In this document: in pieces, positions 13,601 through 27,900 of the stretch
Layout of the letters: each line of letters starts with the position of its first letter
Numbering within the stretch: position 1 is the first letter of the stretch
Source of the DNA: Anseranas semipalmata
Lineage: Eukaryota; Chordata; Aves; Anseriformes; Anseranatidae
DNA: 64,000 nt
Direction: 5' to 3'
Assembly (NCBI GenBank): GCA_013399115.1
Contig: VXAA01001494.1
Location: 278,852 to 342,851, forward strand
The notes under the pieces: model-generated
The model's input: only the letters and a program-made list of their open reading frames with translations
What the model was told of the DNA's origin: nothing
Databases searched by the model: none
Made by a program: the position numbers and the translations under genes

Positions 13601-14727
13601 ACACTATGCAGCAGAACACACCATACCAGAAAAACATTCTATCCTATACAAACAGGAGTAGTTCAATCTTCTCATGAAAGTGATGTATTATGTCTCACTA
13701 CAATCAGTTAGGGGACTGATTCTGTGATGTACACAGTGCCTTGAGACAAGACACTCAGCATCTTTTGGTACCGGGCCAGCAATACATCAAAGTGGGCATC
13801 CATCTTCCATTTTCCAGCTTCCTTTGAAGCACGCCAATATTTAAAGGAAAAGACACATTTCCCAGAAAACATTTGTTCTATAAATAGCAATCTAAAATAA
13901 GTTCAACTGTGAATAATAATGCGTGTCCAATCCATGATATTTTTATCAATTAGAAAAGCACACCATAAAGGATATTAGTGAGTAATTAGAGCTAAAGAAT
14001 CAAATCTAATGAAAAGAAAATGCTCAGAAAATTTAAAATATGGAACATCTTCAGAAGTTAACTTTCAGAAGTCAGAGCAACTCACAATTTTCATTTGAGT
14101 TTCTGCACAGAGAAATTAAAATACTAATTTTCCTAAATATGTCTTCATGAGCTTACTGATGCAACATGCAGTGGAACATTCTCAGGCTCATCTTCTCATT
14201 TTGTACATTTCCAAAAATTGTATAAATGAAATGAGTTTTTTTTTGTGAAGACGTTCTATTACTGCTTAATGGTATTTCTGTGCTTTACTGATTGAGCCCC
14301 TGTGAGCCCCTTTGGGTCTGTATTGGTTGTCTGGGTTCATCTGTATTAGTTTGATCAAGGAGGCCAGTGGGTGCATTAGATGAAGCATGTTACATTGTAA
14401 AATATGAATGCTGCATCCACACACTTAATGCATGTGTTAACATTTATTGCAAGACAAGCACATAAGATACAGGCAAGTTTTGTGGTTTGTGTTTTGATGC
14501 TACTTTTAATAAAACGGGGGAAAAATGTGGATCCTGTAAAAGTATCTTGACAAGTTTGCCATAGGCTGGCCTCCTACTGTGTGATAGTTCACAATGAAAT
14601 AATTATGGGCCGTAATTATGGACCAAAAGAATGAAGGGAGGAAGCTCTGGACTTCTTTTCCATAAGAGAAGCCCTCTAGTCATTAAAAAAAAAAATAAAA
14701 AAAATCCAAAAATCATTATGTTGAAAC

Positions 14728-14730
<3 letters not shown>

Positions 14731-14768
<38 letters not shown>
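14731..14768. repeat. (AG)n microsatellite, about 18 units
   Basis: An uninterrupted CAGAGAGAG... tract runs for 38 bases. It is purine-only on the plus strand, and such tracts are usually length-polymorphic. Confidence 0.95.
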
Positions 14769-14772
<4 letters not shown>

Positions 14773-17482
14773 AATTCAATAAGCAGTTACAATTCATTGA
14801 GTAGTAGTAGGATCCAGAATCAAACATGTACATTCTCAGACACTGAAACTATTTAAAAAACTGTACCATCTATGAATCTTTTATCCAAAAGCCAACCAAC
14901 ACATATAACAACCTAAATAACTTCTTACTAAAGCAGATAAAAATTCTCTGTGGAAACCTCTCTCTTTAAATTAATACTGGCATATACCAATAAAGGCCAT
15001 TGACAACAGCATTCTTCCCAACAAAAATACACTTAAACTTACATGCTAACAGATATCAATTCCTTAAACTTAAAGACAGGCTCAACTAGGCAATGAGCAA
15101 AAGGGATAGTTATCTGAATTTGGAATTCCGCTCCAAGCTGGCAGTGGCAGCGCAGAGTTATGGTGACGTGCAACTCTGCTTTGCAAAGGTAAATCCTACA
15201 CTAATGGTATGGTTGGCAGGAGGAATGCTGCTTTATTCTGTCGCTGAGACTCTACACACAAGTCAGATGGCATCAAAAGAGTAAATACATAAAAACTAAT
15301 TAAAACCTTTACAAATTATATTGTGCTGTTCCCCTATATTAAAGTAAAACTAGTATCAGCTCCCTTCAACCTTATCTAAAGCCATTAAGTAAGTCAGAGA
15401 TATTGACTGGCAAACTCACAAACAAATACTGCTTTGGGGTAAGTTATGTTCTATACCAAAAATGCATAAAATTATGGAATACAGATGATGGTATTCAAAT
15501 TCAGTAACTATTGCCATAAATCAGCATGCAATGCTGTACCCTTTCCTAAGTGAGTACCATGTAAAATGAAGCTCCTGAATTTCAAGTGCCATTTTTTTTT
15601 TTTTTTTGCCAAAGTTTAGTAAGAACTTCCTGTGATGTCTCAACACTGATAAAAAGAAGGGGAGAGGGGAGAACTACACAGCAAGTAAAATGAAATACAT
15701 AAAAACGAAATCACTATGGTTTAATAGAAATTGCAGCAAACGTCTATTCAGGCTCCTCTGAGGTGTAAGTACTCAAGGAATCTATTATTATGCTTAACAG
15801 AAAATTGTCTATGACAAATTTATAAGCTATATAGAAAATATTCTTCTTCAGATATCTACAATGAACACTGTACAACTGATAAGAGCTGCATATTTTTGTT
15901 ATAAAAAGGAATTCGTAATTATAATAAAATATACAAATTACTAGTTCTTTTTTAAAAAAGGATGCCTCTGATCATATTTCAGAAATTAGGTCCCACAGAG
16001 GAATTTTTTATATAAAAAAATTAATTTACATTTTTTGCTATGAATGCTTTTTTCTCTACTGTAAAACAGATCTGTATCTGAAAATAGAAGAAAGGATTTA
16101 TGCAAAAATAACCTCAAGGGGATCATTACAGAAACACAAAAAGTAATTTTCTACTAGAATTGTTAAGTGTATTTGCAATAGATGTTTAAAAATATGGCTA
16201 CAAAATACATAAAACATACAAATGAAGGGGAATTAATACGACCATAATAATTTAAATGGTATCCTTACTTAAGTGACAGACTGATTAATCCACAAAGCAT
16301 AGTTTCCAAGGGGGGAAAACCTTTTGCTAATTTAAAATTAGAGTGATATTAAAACTGATACCTGTATTTTGTACTATGTAGATACATTGCCATCACATTC
16401 ATTCTCATTACTTACACATGCATTGAGTACAAATAGTTCATTAGACTTCTCTAAATAAATCTCTAGGTATAATTAATCACTTGAAAAAAATAATAATAAA
16501 GAAAGAACAGAAAAAAATTGAAGGTGACAAGTACAATTCCATACCTCCACAAACAAGAGAAACTGAACCCCAGGATGACAGTGCTCCTACCCAAGCAGAG
16601 TAGCAGGGAGCGCTGAGAGCATCCATTCCCACCAGAATAAAAAGAGTAGCAGTCTCCTTTGCGAGGGGTCCCCACAAGCCCACGCTTCCATGACTGGCAA
16701 GGGAGGCTACAGAACTGGCGAGGCGGGTGCAGGCTAAGGCACACGTTAACTCAAACTGTACAATAGGTCTCAAGAAACACATCACAGTACCTTGGAGAAA
16801 ATCAGAGCACAAATAACCCACAGATTACTGCAAATTACTCTGACAAAAATAAGTCCAAGCATATCTGACAGTAAAATTACACTCTCCTCAACAACAGTAT
16901 CCCTTAGGTAATCCCCCTTCTCTCCCCATCCCGAATGTTAAATTGTCTCTTAGCTTTACAACAAATCAAGGCTAAAAGCTGCACACTGGCAGTAAAGCAC
17001 TTCTTTTCATCTTACATAAATTTTATTTCTTCTCAATAGCATCGAGTGTGGTATATTTTATGAAAGTTATGAAAAGCATCAAAAAAGAAACCAAATGTAA
17101 ACGATATAACGATTCAAAGCATCTGAAGGACACTGTTTCTGCCAACTGCAAGAACATCACAAAATTTCTTACTCTGTTGCAGGTTGAGTTTATGCTTTTC
17201 CATGCAACAACAACATCTGCGAGCTATGGAGGCTGTGCTTCATTTTTTTCCTAAAGGAATCAAAAGGGCTAACATATTTTAGACCCTTCCAAATATGATG
17301 ATCTCAGCTGAAAACAATGCTACATCACTCACTAAATAATAAAGAGCAGCACCTAGGACAAGACTGGAGCTCTCTGACAAGGTCTCATCTTAAGCTTTTT
17401 TTTAAGTTTTCTTATGAACTGAATTAGAGGTTGTCTGAATTAGAGTCTTGTCTCTTTATTTATGTATTTCCCCCTCCTACAT

Positions 17483-17669
17483 ATGATCATATCTGCAATG
17501 ATCATATCTGGCAATGAAGGCAGCTCTTTTTTTTTTTTTTTTATCTACTGAATCTATCTACTGAATCAATCTTACACATACTAATCTTACACACAGAAAT
17601 CACAGAAATATGAATGGTAATAGGATGTGGTAAGGTGTGGAATGGGAATAGGATGTGGTAAGGGTGGAA
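17483..17669. repeat. Mosaic of five adjacent tandem duplications
   Basis: Different short units are each duplicated about twice, one after another: a ~16-base unit AATGATCATATCTG (17483-17515); a T16 run; a 13-base unit TATCTACTGAATC (17542-17567); a ~15-base unit AATCTTACACATACT (17568-17594); a 9-base unit CACAGAAAT (17592-17609); and a 28-base unit beginning GAATGGTAATAGGATG (17612-17669). The units are unrelated to each other. This looks like a local slippage or repair hotspot rather than one satellite. Confidence 0.85.
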
Positions 17670-18565
17670 GAACTGCTAACACAGGGTTTTTCTCTGCAGC
17701 AAATTTTGTTACTTTTTTAGCATATACTTCAAAAAGCATTTTATACATCCAAATGACTTGATTCTGCTGTTTCCCACTGGACACAATTCCTTATCTTAAA
17801 GCAGGTTATTTAAACTTTTCTCCTCCTTATAGCCACCTAAGGTTTTTATCCAAATACCGCTTTTGTATTTTTGCTTCATCCTTTTAAGAAGTTCCTCCCT
17901 TGCATTTGTAACAGCACTTCCCCTCTTTCTCCATATACCCTCAAAACTCTTTAGCTCTCTTCCTAGCAATACTTCGCATGAGCCAAGCAATACTGTGGAT
18001 ATATTTGCCATGATACAACAGCAAAAAAACATTAACTACAATATGCCTATATGCGGGTCCCAAAATTTCACTGTTCATGCCAGGTTTCATCTAACTGGAT
18101 GTCCATTATCAATACTAATAATTAGATATATTTCTCCCCATAACTGCTTCTCAGCTTATCTCTATAGAAGGAGACTGACTGTGGTGGGGAGTCTGTTTTG
18201 GAGCCCTCTTTTCTCTGAGAATACGACAGAGAAATTTTGGATGCCTATTATTCCCAAAAGTTTTGATCCTGTCCTCTCCATAAAATCTGGGTGAATATGC
18301 AGGAAACATGACCAATTTTCAGACAGGCTGTCTGTCAGACTCCCTGATCACATCTGGCAGAAGGTCTGAATAGCTTGAGGTAACAGAAGAAACGTGGCCC
18401 AGGAAAGAAAATAAAGTTAGGATGGAGTCCAGAATTAGTCAACAGAATGTTGTTTCCTTGCTCAGTACTGTTGTCCACGGGCCACCTGAGACTAGGGATG
18501 CCCAGCATCAACAGTGAAAAATTGCATACCTCAAGGGGTCTACCTGCTCCATCCAGTTTAACAGC

Positions 18566-18596
18566 TAAAAGTTAGATAACAAAAGTTAGATAACAG
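18566..18596. repeat. 15-base tandem duplication
   Basis: AAAAGTTAGATAACA is present twice in direct succession. A minor local duplication. Confidence 0.8.
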
Positions 18597-18887
18597 CATT
18601 GTCTCTAATGGCAAGATAAAACCAGAAGTACTAGGTCTTACTTGGGTTAGTCGAAGATAAAGGTGCTCGTGATTCTTTCTCATTTTCTTGTTGATATATA
18701 GCCATAAAACAACATCCATACAAATAATTCCACTATCAAACTCAAATTTAGGTGTTATTTTTCCGTAAGTCCAGCCTTGTGTTGGCTAGGCACACCATCT
18801 GGGAGGACTACCCTGACAGCCTCCAGCACTTGTCAAGAGAAGATGAAAAAGAGGCAGAATAATGTCAGCTTGAATCACTCTCTGTCC

Positions 18888-18929
18888 ATACGTATATATG
18901 AATATATATATGTATATGAATATATATTT
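18888..18929. repeat. AT-rich TATATG/AATATA repeat
   Basis: Imperfect alternating TA with the units TATATGAATATATAT and GTATATGAATATATAT. It can form a weak hairpin. A simple repeat. Confidence 0.8.
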
Positions 18930-21707
18930 CCAACAATTTATATTAAAATGGCATAAATGTTTTCACTACTTGCCATGCCCTGTCCTTGGATGAGAAACTT
19001 AGTCACTTATTTTCTTGTGCTCCAGAAACAAACAAAATTTCCAACGTGTCCTTAGTCAAGTTGATCTTAAAAAGGTATGTTTAGCCCCATATCTTCAATA
19101 CTTTCAAGTTATGTAGCAATTTATAAGAAATTTGAGAGGGTCCAGCAATACTACCTCACAAAAATTATACTCCCCATTCCTTCAGCAGAGACTCAAAAGA
19201 AATAGGACTATCTAAACACTCAAAATCCTTAGTACATTGCGACATCTTTAAAAAAAAAATCTTTAAAGTGTTATGCTTGCTAGTAGCATTCAGAGGAACT
19301 TTGTTGTTATCTAGATTTATTGTAAAACCCTCTTTTTAAAAAAAAAGTCACCACATGAATCTAGACTGACACATATAAATATTTCACACTGACTAATAAA
19401 AGGTTGACATATAAAGAATAAATATTGTGTGTGCTAGAACCAGCCTCTGCTTTAGACACACCTGAGTTCACATCTTTTAAATAGGACATGTCAGCACTGT
19501 GTATCCTTACGAAATCAGACAGACCACACACCTGTCATTGACTTAACTGGGCAAGAGACATGACTGGTGCTCAGAACTTCAGCCAGAAATGCAATTATCT
19601 GGCAGGAAGAAAATTACACACACACAGTGAAGTTTAGCAGAGACGCTTTGCCACTATTAGCCTCTGTCTTATAAAGAGGCCGTTTTATTAGTTTGAGGTG
19701 ATAAAACAAAGTTTCAGTGTATTTGAGAAAACGACTTGAATACCAAAAAGTCTTTTTTTCTGTCATAATTTTATACTTTTTTTTTAATCCAACACAGACA
19801 GCAAATGATTTTTGTTAGTCCAATAAATGAATGATGGTATCATGAATTAGCAAGACTTTAAGATTTTTCAGTGTTACTGATACCCTGTGCGAAGAGTTAT
19901 ATTGCACAGCTTTACTCTAGGATCATTTCTAGGATATGACACCTAAACCTTGGCAAAGCTACATCCATCTTCTGATTATATATGGTACAAGGATAATACT
20001 TCCTCTTGAGATGGGTTTAACACAGAAGACCACTTGATAGAGTTTTCCTCAGAATAAAAACCTCTCCAACCATTACTTTCTCATGCTTTGCCTTCAGGTA
20101 TATATATACACTTTGAATTCTGTTTTTTTTTTTTTCCCTTTCCCAAATTGTATTATTCCCAAAGTGAGCATGTGCTCACTTTCTAATGCACTACATAGAG
20201 CAGATAAACATATTTCTCTCAGAAAAAAAGTCCCAGAAAAAAGGTGGAAACCCTTAATAAATATAGGCTTTGTCAACTCCTGGCTACACAGATGTGACAC
20301 GGGTCTGATCTGCACCTGTAATTGTTCAAGAATGGTATTTTGTAATAACAAGGCAGCTTCCTGGTTAATTCAACTTAATACACTTTTTGAAAATGTATTA
20401 AAAGTGGATTAAACTGAACTGGAAAAGACACTCATTATGGAGTAAGAATGCTCACAGCAAAATTAATGAAGAATACAACTATATAAACATAACTATTTAA
20501 AAATTGTGTTTAACTATTTCCAATATAAATTTTGTGTAGCTAAAGACTAGAGTAAACAAATGCTTCTAGTGTGAAGGGGTTCCCGTCTCAGTCTGTAGCA
20601 GACTCAAACTCTGATTAAATGTCTTAGTAATTCATTTTGAATCAACCCAACTATTTATTCTAGTCAAACTTCTCAGATGAGAAAGATTAACTCATCTCGT
20701 TTGCTCCCAGCATCACATGCAGCTTTCAATCTCATAAGTCATAATGAGTTAAGAAAATTAAATTACAAAAACAAGAAGTCAGAAAGACACGTTATCACCT
20801 GCCCCAAGGAGGTGTTACTTGGCTGTATTAATATTTGTAAAGCAATTTGGATTCCCTGACAAAAGCAGCTATGCATACAGGAAATATTACTCCTAGTGAA
20901 TGCTACAAACACACAGTTCTTTCTGCAGGCCCTGCTCAGAGGTAACAACGCTTGGTTGCTCTTGGCTCTCATTCAGTCAGTCCCAATGCTTCAAAAACTT
21001 TTGGGCTTTTGTGGACTACACTAACATATAAAAGGACATAGTTCACAAAAAAATAAAAACAGAACATGGTGTTGGGGGGGGAGTCAGCAGAAAAGACTGG
21101 GGAAGGGACAGGATTGCTCACAACTTCTGGCAAGAGTTTATAAAAAAAAAAAAAAACAAATGTGTGGGTGGATCACTGGTAGGGGAAGAGATCAGGAGGC
21201 ACAAACAACTCAGCTCTTGGTATGAGGGGAAACAAAGGTCCACATAATTCCCACTGTGGTAAAGGAAAAAAAAAGGAAGAAAAAAGATTAAAGGCAGAAG
21301 AATCTCCTGGCATGGAGAAAGATGGTTCAACAGGTTTGAAAAATGAGCAAACTGTCAGGCGTGGACAGAAATATGCATAGAGCTGCCTGTATAATGAGCT
21401 TGGCCTACAATGAAACCACCACAGCCCTAAGCATATACACACACAACAGACGACTCATCCCCAGGGTAAAGCCTAGGTGTGTTTTTTTAAAAATCTGTAA
21501 AAAATTACATTACATATCCTTTTGCAGTATTTTCTTTTACAACGTAAACACAAAAATACAGAAAAAACTAGTTAGCAACCTGTTCCAGTAGTGAGAGAGC
21601 GCGGGGGAGAGACACAAGCAGATCTTCTGGTAGATTTGAGTTCTAAATTGCACACTACCATTGTTACAGCAGGAAAAAATCTCCCCACATTCTTCTAGCT
21701 TCTTCCT

Positions 21708-21753
21708 ATAATAATAATAGTAATAATAATAATGATGATAATAATAATAATAA
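21708..21753. repeat. (AAT)n microsatellite with interruptions
   Basis: About 15 units of ATA/AAT are interrupted by AGT and GATGAT. A trinucleotide repeat with substitutions. Confidence 0.9.
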
Positions 21754-22071
21754 AGCCACACACAAAACAAAACCAACAAGAGCTGGGCAGATGACATGCA
21801 CTTCAATGTCCAGAAGATTTCCTGTCATCTTTGATTCTGGAAGAGTCCATTAGTATTTCTTTGTATTTGCTTAACTTCTGGGTGTGATTCATGCAACATT
21901 AGAATGTCAAGTCTTCAGGGCCAACATTAGGATCCCAAAAGGCAAGGGAAAGAGCACACAAACAGCAAGGGAAAAAGAGAGCAAATTCATAATGCAAAGA
22001 TCTGGAATCCAACTAATAGCCCTGATTTTGCAAGCACACCCATGCATTCATACTCCTTCCTTCTTTCACAG

Positions 22072-22236
22072 GGAAACAACAGCACGATCAAAGTATATGA
22101 CTACTTAAGACAGAATCTCTTCCTTATTTATAAGGAATTTGTATTGTATTTAGATTCAAAACAGAAAAGGCAACATCAGAGAATATATAAAGAAAACATC
22201 CCAAATAAGCAGGGCAGGGCTGGGTTACTCCCTTAA
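22072..22236 (+). other. Possible terminal exon, weakly supported
   Basis: A good acceptor (ccttccttctttcacag followed by GG) leads into a 54-codon open frame that ends in TAA. The frame begins GNNSTIKVYDYLRQ and is rich in K and Q near its end. An AATAAA hexamer lies about 230 bases downstream, near 22463. No family is recognised, and a frame this short is not unusual by chance. Confidence 0.15.
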
Positions 22237-24538
22237 ACTCCTGTGAGTTTAGACACGTAACTAGCCAAGGAACATTTTGAAAACACAAACAGAAATGGGA
22301 TCACTTTATTCCCAAATAGTGGTCAACAAAAACTAAGTCTTAAAAGTTCCAGTATTCACCAGCATCAGTAAGAATTAGGATGGAAATCCCTCAGTCGTAC
22401 CTCAATGTGCTAAGGTAAGCACACAGGAGAGAACACAGAGTTATATTTGTGTGTCACACAAATAAATAACTTGCTTGTTTTGAATGACTAAACCACAATT
22501 TCTGTAACAACACCACTCTGCTTTGATATTATTCCATGACCTTCAGCTTGATAGACTGTATCTTATTTACATTACAAACTTTCTTAGCAAGTCATTACAG
22601 CTGAATCTTGATGCAACCGGCATACAGGAGTCTATGCTCGCACGCTGCCAAGCTGCCTTTTTTTGGGCACAGATTACACACAGCTGCTCCTCAGTGGAGC
22701 CTGTTCAGCTGCAGCTAGGCATCCTAACAGAAGTTGCAGAAGAGCTCCTCGTGCTTCAGCACAAACCAGGCAGCTGAAACCACTATATTACAAACAGCAG
22801 ACCCGTTGAACCAATGGAGTACATAGCCATTGTCTTCCCCAACCCCAGCCAAAACCAGCTCTCAATAACATATGAAAAGGACAGTATGAAACCTATGATC
22901 TCTTAAGAGAGGTTGTTTCATCATGTATTGCTGCTGTTAAAGAAATTGAAAAGAAAAGCAAGGCATCATTAACAGAAAGTTATTTTTTGAATTGACAATT
23001 CCATATGGTTTTATGTCAGACTTCCAGTCCAAGTTGTGTTTATATTACTCATTTGTTTTTGCTAAATATAATGGAAACGTATGATTAAGATGAAAAAGGA
23101 TTCCTTACTTCTCCCACCGTAGAATGTATTTGTAAGATGCATTGATGCATTCATAAATTTAGAATGCTTTTTTAAGGTCTAATCTGGAAGCAGAAGCTAG
23201 CTTTGTACACATTAACCATCTAATATTATCTGCTCAAAGGTGGCTTGTCTGAGACCAGCAAATAAAGCTAAAGGGAAAAAACTGCTCCCTTCAGGATGCA
23301 TCCTGTTGTTAAAATGTCATTGTTTGCATAATAAAGTACTTCATATCATTAACCTTTGGTGTAAATATTGTAAATGATATTTCTTCTTCTGATAATTAAA
23401 CTTAGTGTGCAAAAGAGTGACAACTAGTTATAAAATCTCATTTACACTTATCCACCATACTGCTTTTAGAATGAATGATAATGCTTTTTAACTATTTTCA
23501 GCTGAGAAATACCATTTATAATAGAAAACAGTTTTATACCTGGACACTTTAATGAATCACTGAAATCACTGGTTGGAAAGCTATTCACAGAAATAATCCC
23601 ACTGAAGTCCAGGACACCTGCTCTTACAAGTACACACCGATGCGAGTATGGGCTGCATAATTAGGTCCTCTGTGATCCCTCCCAGTATTACCTAAAGGCT
23701 AAAGCACAGCATTTCCCTGTCAGGATCGCCAGTTACTTCTTCGGGCATCGAACAAGTTAGGTCCAGATTATTTGCATGAGCTGTCTCTGCTAAAATTGCT
23801 CATAACCTGTAGCCAGTCAGCTGACAATCAACTGCAGATTTGTCATTATGTAACCCGAATTTACTCTGTGGCACATCCTTAACTTATAGCTGTTGTCTAT
23901 CTGCCACCACTTTCGTAGGACTCTGGCTCTTTACCCTCACGCACATGCCTAGCTGGTGCAATTACCATTTAGAAGAGCAAGTACTGCATATTTGTTTTCT
24001 GACTACTACTCCACAATGTTTCTGTTTCAATGAAGTTTTGACATATACATGTTATACAGCTTACAATATGCCCATTATATGATCTGCAATACTCTTTACA
24101 TGCAACTTTTAGATAATTATGAAAGGTTCTCTGTAACTGGAATGGGAAAATGAGTCACTGCCTTAAGACAAGCATGTGAACTGTACTGCCATACAATGAC
24201 TTTTTTCAGAACTCTATTAGAAAGGGCTGTGACAATTTCATTTTGTAATGTCCCATTTTTAAGCATCATATCTTATACAAGTCTTAAAATGCACTAATTG
24301 GAAATCCTCACTATGTACAGAACACTGCTTTCAAAGTGACAACTGTTCCTCTTTCATCAGAGTACTAAATAGCAGGAGAAAAATCATTTCCAAAATTCAA
24401 AGCATTTTGATCTGGTTCTGTCAAAACGCTATGTGTTCTCGGTTGGTAATATCACTGCAGTCAAAATATGACTATTTTTGTTCAGGGTGGTGGCTTTCCA
24501 AATATCATTACCTCCAGAAATTGAGAAAATAGAATACT

Positions 24539-24560
24539 TAATAAATAAATAAATAAATAA
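24539..24560. repeat. (AAAT)n microsatellite
   Basis: Five tandem AAAT units. A simple repeat. Confidence 0.9.
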
Positions 24561-24890
24561 TGACTATTGCTGCTTTGCCATACTACCTGCCAGAAACCTT
24601 AGGGTGAACCTGTGCAAACATTTCAATTTAAATTTAGAACATTTTTAATAACGTCTAGTACCACAGAAACAAGGCATGGTTTACCTCATTAAATAAATAT
24701 CCATTAAGCACTAGGATTTTTTAGGTAGTAGCAAGGGGTATCAGTAATTAGCAAACAGGTATTAATTTGTGGGTAGTAAGTGTTGCTGTTTACCAGTTAG
24801 TCCCTCCTGAAAGATACTAGAACCTCCCAGGCATTTTTCACAAGAGATAGCTATCTTACATAAAGAGCATTTTGGATACATTTCCCAGTC

Positions 24891-24984
24891 ACAAGTCACA
24901 GAATAATCAAGGTTGTAAGGGACCTCTGCAGGCCACCTTGTACAAATCGCACACAAAGTGGGGCCAAAAGCAATACTAAATCAG
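24891..24984 (-). mobile_element. CR1 LINE fragment, 3' end
   Basis: On the plus strand the sequence reads TCACAGAATAATCAAGGTTG, then TAAGGGACCTCTGCAGG, then AAAGTGGGGCCA. This is the reverse complement of the typical avian CR1 3' end, where the TCACAGAAT tail repeat is followed by GGTTGGAAGGGACCTCTGGAG and the GCAGGGCCA segment. The element therefore runs on the minus strand, with its 3' tail at the low coordinate. Only about 95 bases survive and they are clearly diverged, so this is an old 5'-truncated copy with no coding capacity. Recognition is from remembered CR1 consensus features, not from a search. Confidence 0.75.
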
Positions 24985-27900
24985 ATTTCTGACACCTCCC
25001 ACCAGTGACTACAAAATTACTGAAAAAGATAACTTGTGAAATTATTCAGCTATTTTTAGATGTTCTGTTAGTGGCTTCTACTTCCATTTCTATTTGCTGC
25101 AAGGAAAGGCAAGCAGGCTGGCAGCTCCTCCTCATTTCCAACAGACATCTAGACTCCTTTTTGCAGTGAAAGCACTGGACATCTGTAGAAGCAGTAGGCA
25201 GCAAAGTGATAGAGCCAGGATTATGCAAGTTGCCAGATGCATATGGACAACAAGTTGTCTGCAGCCTGAAGTGTGAGAATCAGCAGTATAAGAGTCATGC
25301 TCCCTTTAATCAAGGAAAGCATATTATAAGAAAGACTTAAAGCTAAAGTAGCTAACAGTTTTGTTCATAACAAAACAGCAGATTGCTGACACAACAGGGT
25401 CTCTCATATGTATGCTGAATTGTCTCAAATCGAGCAGAAGACTAGCTTGTGGGCTGCAATATTCAAGACTCCATGTAAAAGGTGGTACTCTGTACATCTA
25501 AATGTGCCAGGATGTTTGCCCTGATGACAAGCCAAACCCACCACTGAGTCACTGCTGCTAGGCTAGGCCAGACATTATGTGAATAAAGTTTATAAAGCAC
25601 TGGTAAACACACTGGTCTTCCCTACTATCAGTAGCTCACAGACCTTAGAAAAACTTCAGTGAAAACACATATGGCAGTAGACATCCCAGCTGAAGCCGTA
25701 ACAGTTAACAAGTGTGAATCTATACAACAATATGAAAGCTGGGATTCTGAATTTATTAGGTAGCGCTGAGGAAATCAAACATTTGCATTCATTGCCAATT
25801 ACAACCGCCACCATCAGATTTACTTCCCTCACTTTTGCCAAAACAGTCACTCTCAGCAATACAAAGGTTAAAGTTTGGGTTTGTGCATGATTAAAGCCTT
25901 CTTTCCCTACCTATTGACATGCAATCCAAAATAGATGTCAAAAGGGGCAAGATTTATTCTTCCTTTCCAGATGCACACAAATGGGATCTACCATCACAAA
26001 TTTATGTAAAGAGTTACACATTTTTCACTACTGGAAATAACAGAAGGTTCTCAGAGGAACCAGGTAAACTTATTAAGTCATCTAGTCTTAAATATAAACT
26101 CTTCCAACACAATGCAGTTGCAAAGGTATATCACAAGGGATAATTTAGACATCAGATTTTAAAAGAAGAACAACTCTCCAAGAGTCCCCAGCACCTATAG
26201 TACAAGCGCCAGCAATCCCTTGCCCCTGCTATGCAAGGAATGATAAAACTGAATGACCAATGTGCCACTGCATAACCTAATGAGGTGGAAAGATGATGAA
26301 AAGATGGATTTGGGATTAGCTTTTATGTTATCATTTCTCACTTTCCCACTCCCCAGTTGCTCAGTGTCTTGCCACAGATTAGTCTTCTCTGTAGTAACAA
26401 TTCAATTTTTTGCGAAACTGATCTAAACAATCTGGGTTAAAAAAAAAAAAAAGATATATATGCATATACCAAGACAGAAGGGAGGTGGGGTGATTTTTAG
26501 AGTAGACACAAATCACAATCACAAATAACAGATGTGACATAACTACAACAAGCACAGGAGATGGGATCTAACCTTAATCTAGCTTCATCACTGGGTTATT
26601 ATGACTTTGGCAACATAAGCATGAAGTAAAGCAGAAAGTGAATGTCAGAAGTGAAACCACTACTCCTTTGTTTTCACTAGTTGGACTGAGCCAATCTCAT
26701 CTACACTACTAAAACCACACAAGTTCTCCCCAGCATCCTGGGCTGCATTAGGAGGAGTGTTGAGAAAAATTAGAGATTTCACAAATAATATTTGTATCAC
26801 TATCTGGCAAGTTTGAAGTACAGAGATCGCACTACAGTCTGTTGTGCGAAAGAAGAAAGAAATCCAAGAAGGCTAAGAACAGAATAAGCTTTTGCTTGAG
26901 AGCTCTTGCTTTTGCTTTGACCTCTTGACATCTGTCTCACATCACCCTTACTGTTTCCCATTTTAATAGTGAATTTCAAATATTATCAACCTTATTAAAA
27001 TGAGTACTAACTCTGTAGTAAAAACTTATGCAAAAAAAAATGTCTTTCTATTAAGAATGTTTTCTTCTAACTTTAAAGCAAAAGAAAAGTACCGTGAGAT
27101 GATGTCCTACACCACAGTTATTTTATCAATCTTGGTATCTTTAACAATCTCAACAAATTGATACCAGACACTGTTAAGTATTAGCACCACTGTTTTCCTA
27201 TCCTCCTCTTTCATAGCCATTCCTTCTTGTAATGACTGTTTTTTTTTTTTTTTTTAAACACCTTATGGAAAGGACCCATTGCAGGTCTAATTAGGGACTA
27301 GAACAATAACAGTGCTAAAAGCAAAACACAAAAGGGGAGGATGGAGGTAGGAGGGTGTCAGGGGCTTAAGCCAGTATTAACTTCACAAGCTATATTGTGA
27401 TTGTAATGTAAATAAACCTCAACTCATAGTATGTTACCTTAGTATCTGCTGATTTCAGATGAAACCATTTGTGAAATCAGGTACTAGCAAATATGAAGGT
27501 ATTGCAACCCAATCCTAACAACAATGTATTTTGGAAAATTTCAAGACAGAAAGTCCTCTCTGAAAAACCTGAATTAACTGATTCTGAAAAATGAATTAAC
27601 ACAATCCTGTTAATTCATCAGCACTCTTGGAAAACTAGTTCCTGTAGATACTATATTGCAGAATTTTATCTTTATCTTCTATCTTCCAAAGTGATTCCCA
27701 TGTGCCAGAAATACAACCTTGAAATGGCTACAGTTTTTAACATGTGGATTTTTTTTAATATAGAAAAAGTAGGCTTTCCCTCTTCATAAAAGAACAAGCC
27801 TTCATCAAATGAATAATTTAAAACCCTCAAGTCATCATATATTCCCATTAATCTTTTTGTTCGATACACATATTAGCAATGAGACATTGTTGTGAAATCT

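Larger units (their letters stand above)
5421..17482. other. Long AT-rich stretch without a recognisable gene
   Basis: Only short open frames occur and none has recognisable domains. The contents are homopolymers (A17 at 7599-7615, A16 at 11075-11090, T16 at 15592-15607), an AAAAG run near 5823 and a GA microsatellite at 14731-14768. A slightly more CpG-containing patch at 8790-8960 encodes nothing recognisable. It is probably intron or intergenic DNA. Confidence 0.6.
17670..24890. other. AT-rich stretch without a recognisable gene
   Basis: The longest open frame of the window (143 codons, 17863-18294, plus) lies here. It shows no recognisable domain or splice support and is read as chance. 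The remainder holds microsatellites at 18888, 21708 and 24539 and homopolymers at 20123-20135 and 21142-21156. A segment at 22072-22236 has a good acceptor and a short open frame, but no further support. Confidence 0.55.

Noticed and set aside
16477..16821. 114-codon minus-strand open frame in a GC-richer patch.
   Set aside because: A/S/L-rich composition without domain, no paired splice sites, and a second overlapping frame is also open.
17863..18294. Longest open frame of the window (143 codons, plus).
   Set aside because: No recognisable domain, no splice sites at the ends, and the antisense strand is partly open too. A frame of this length is expected by chance in 64 kb of noncoding DNA.
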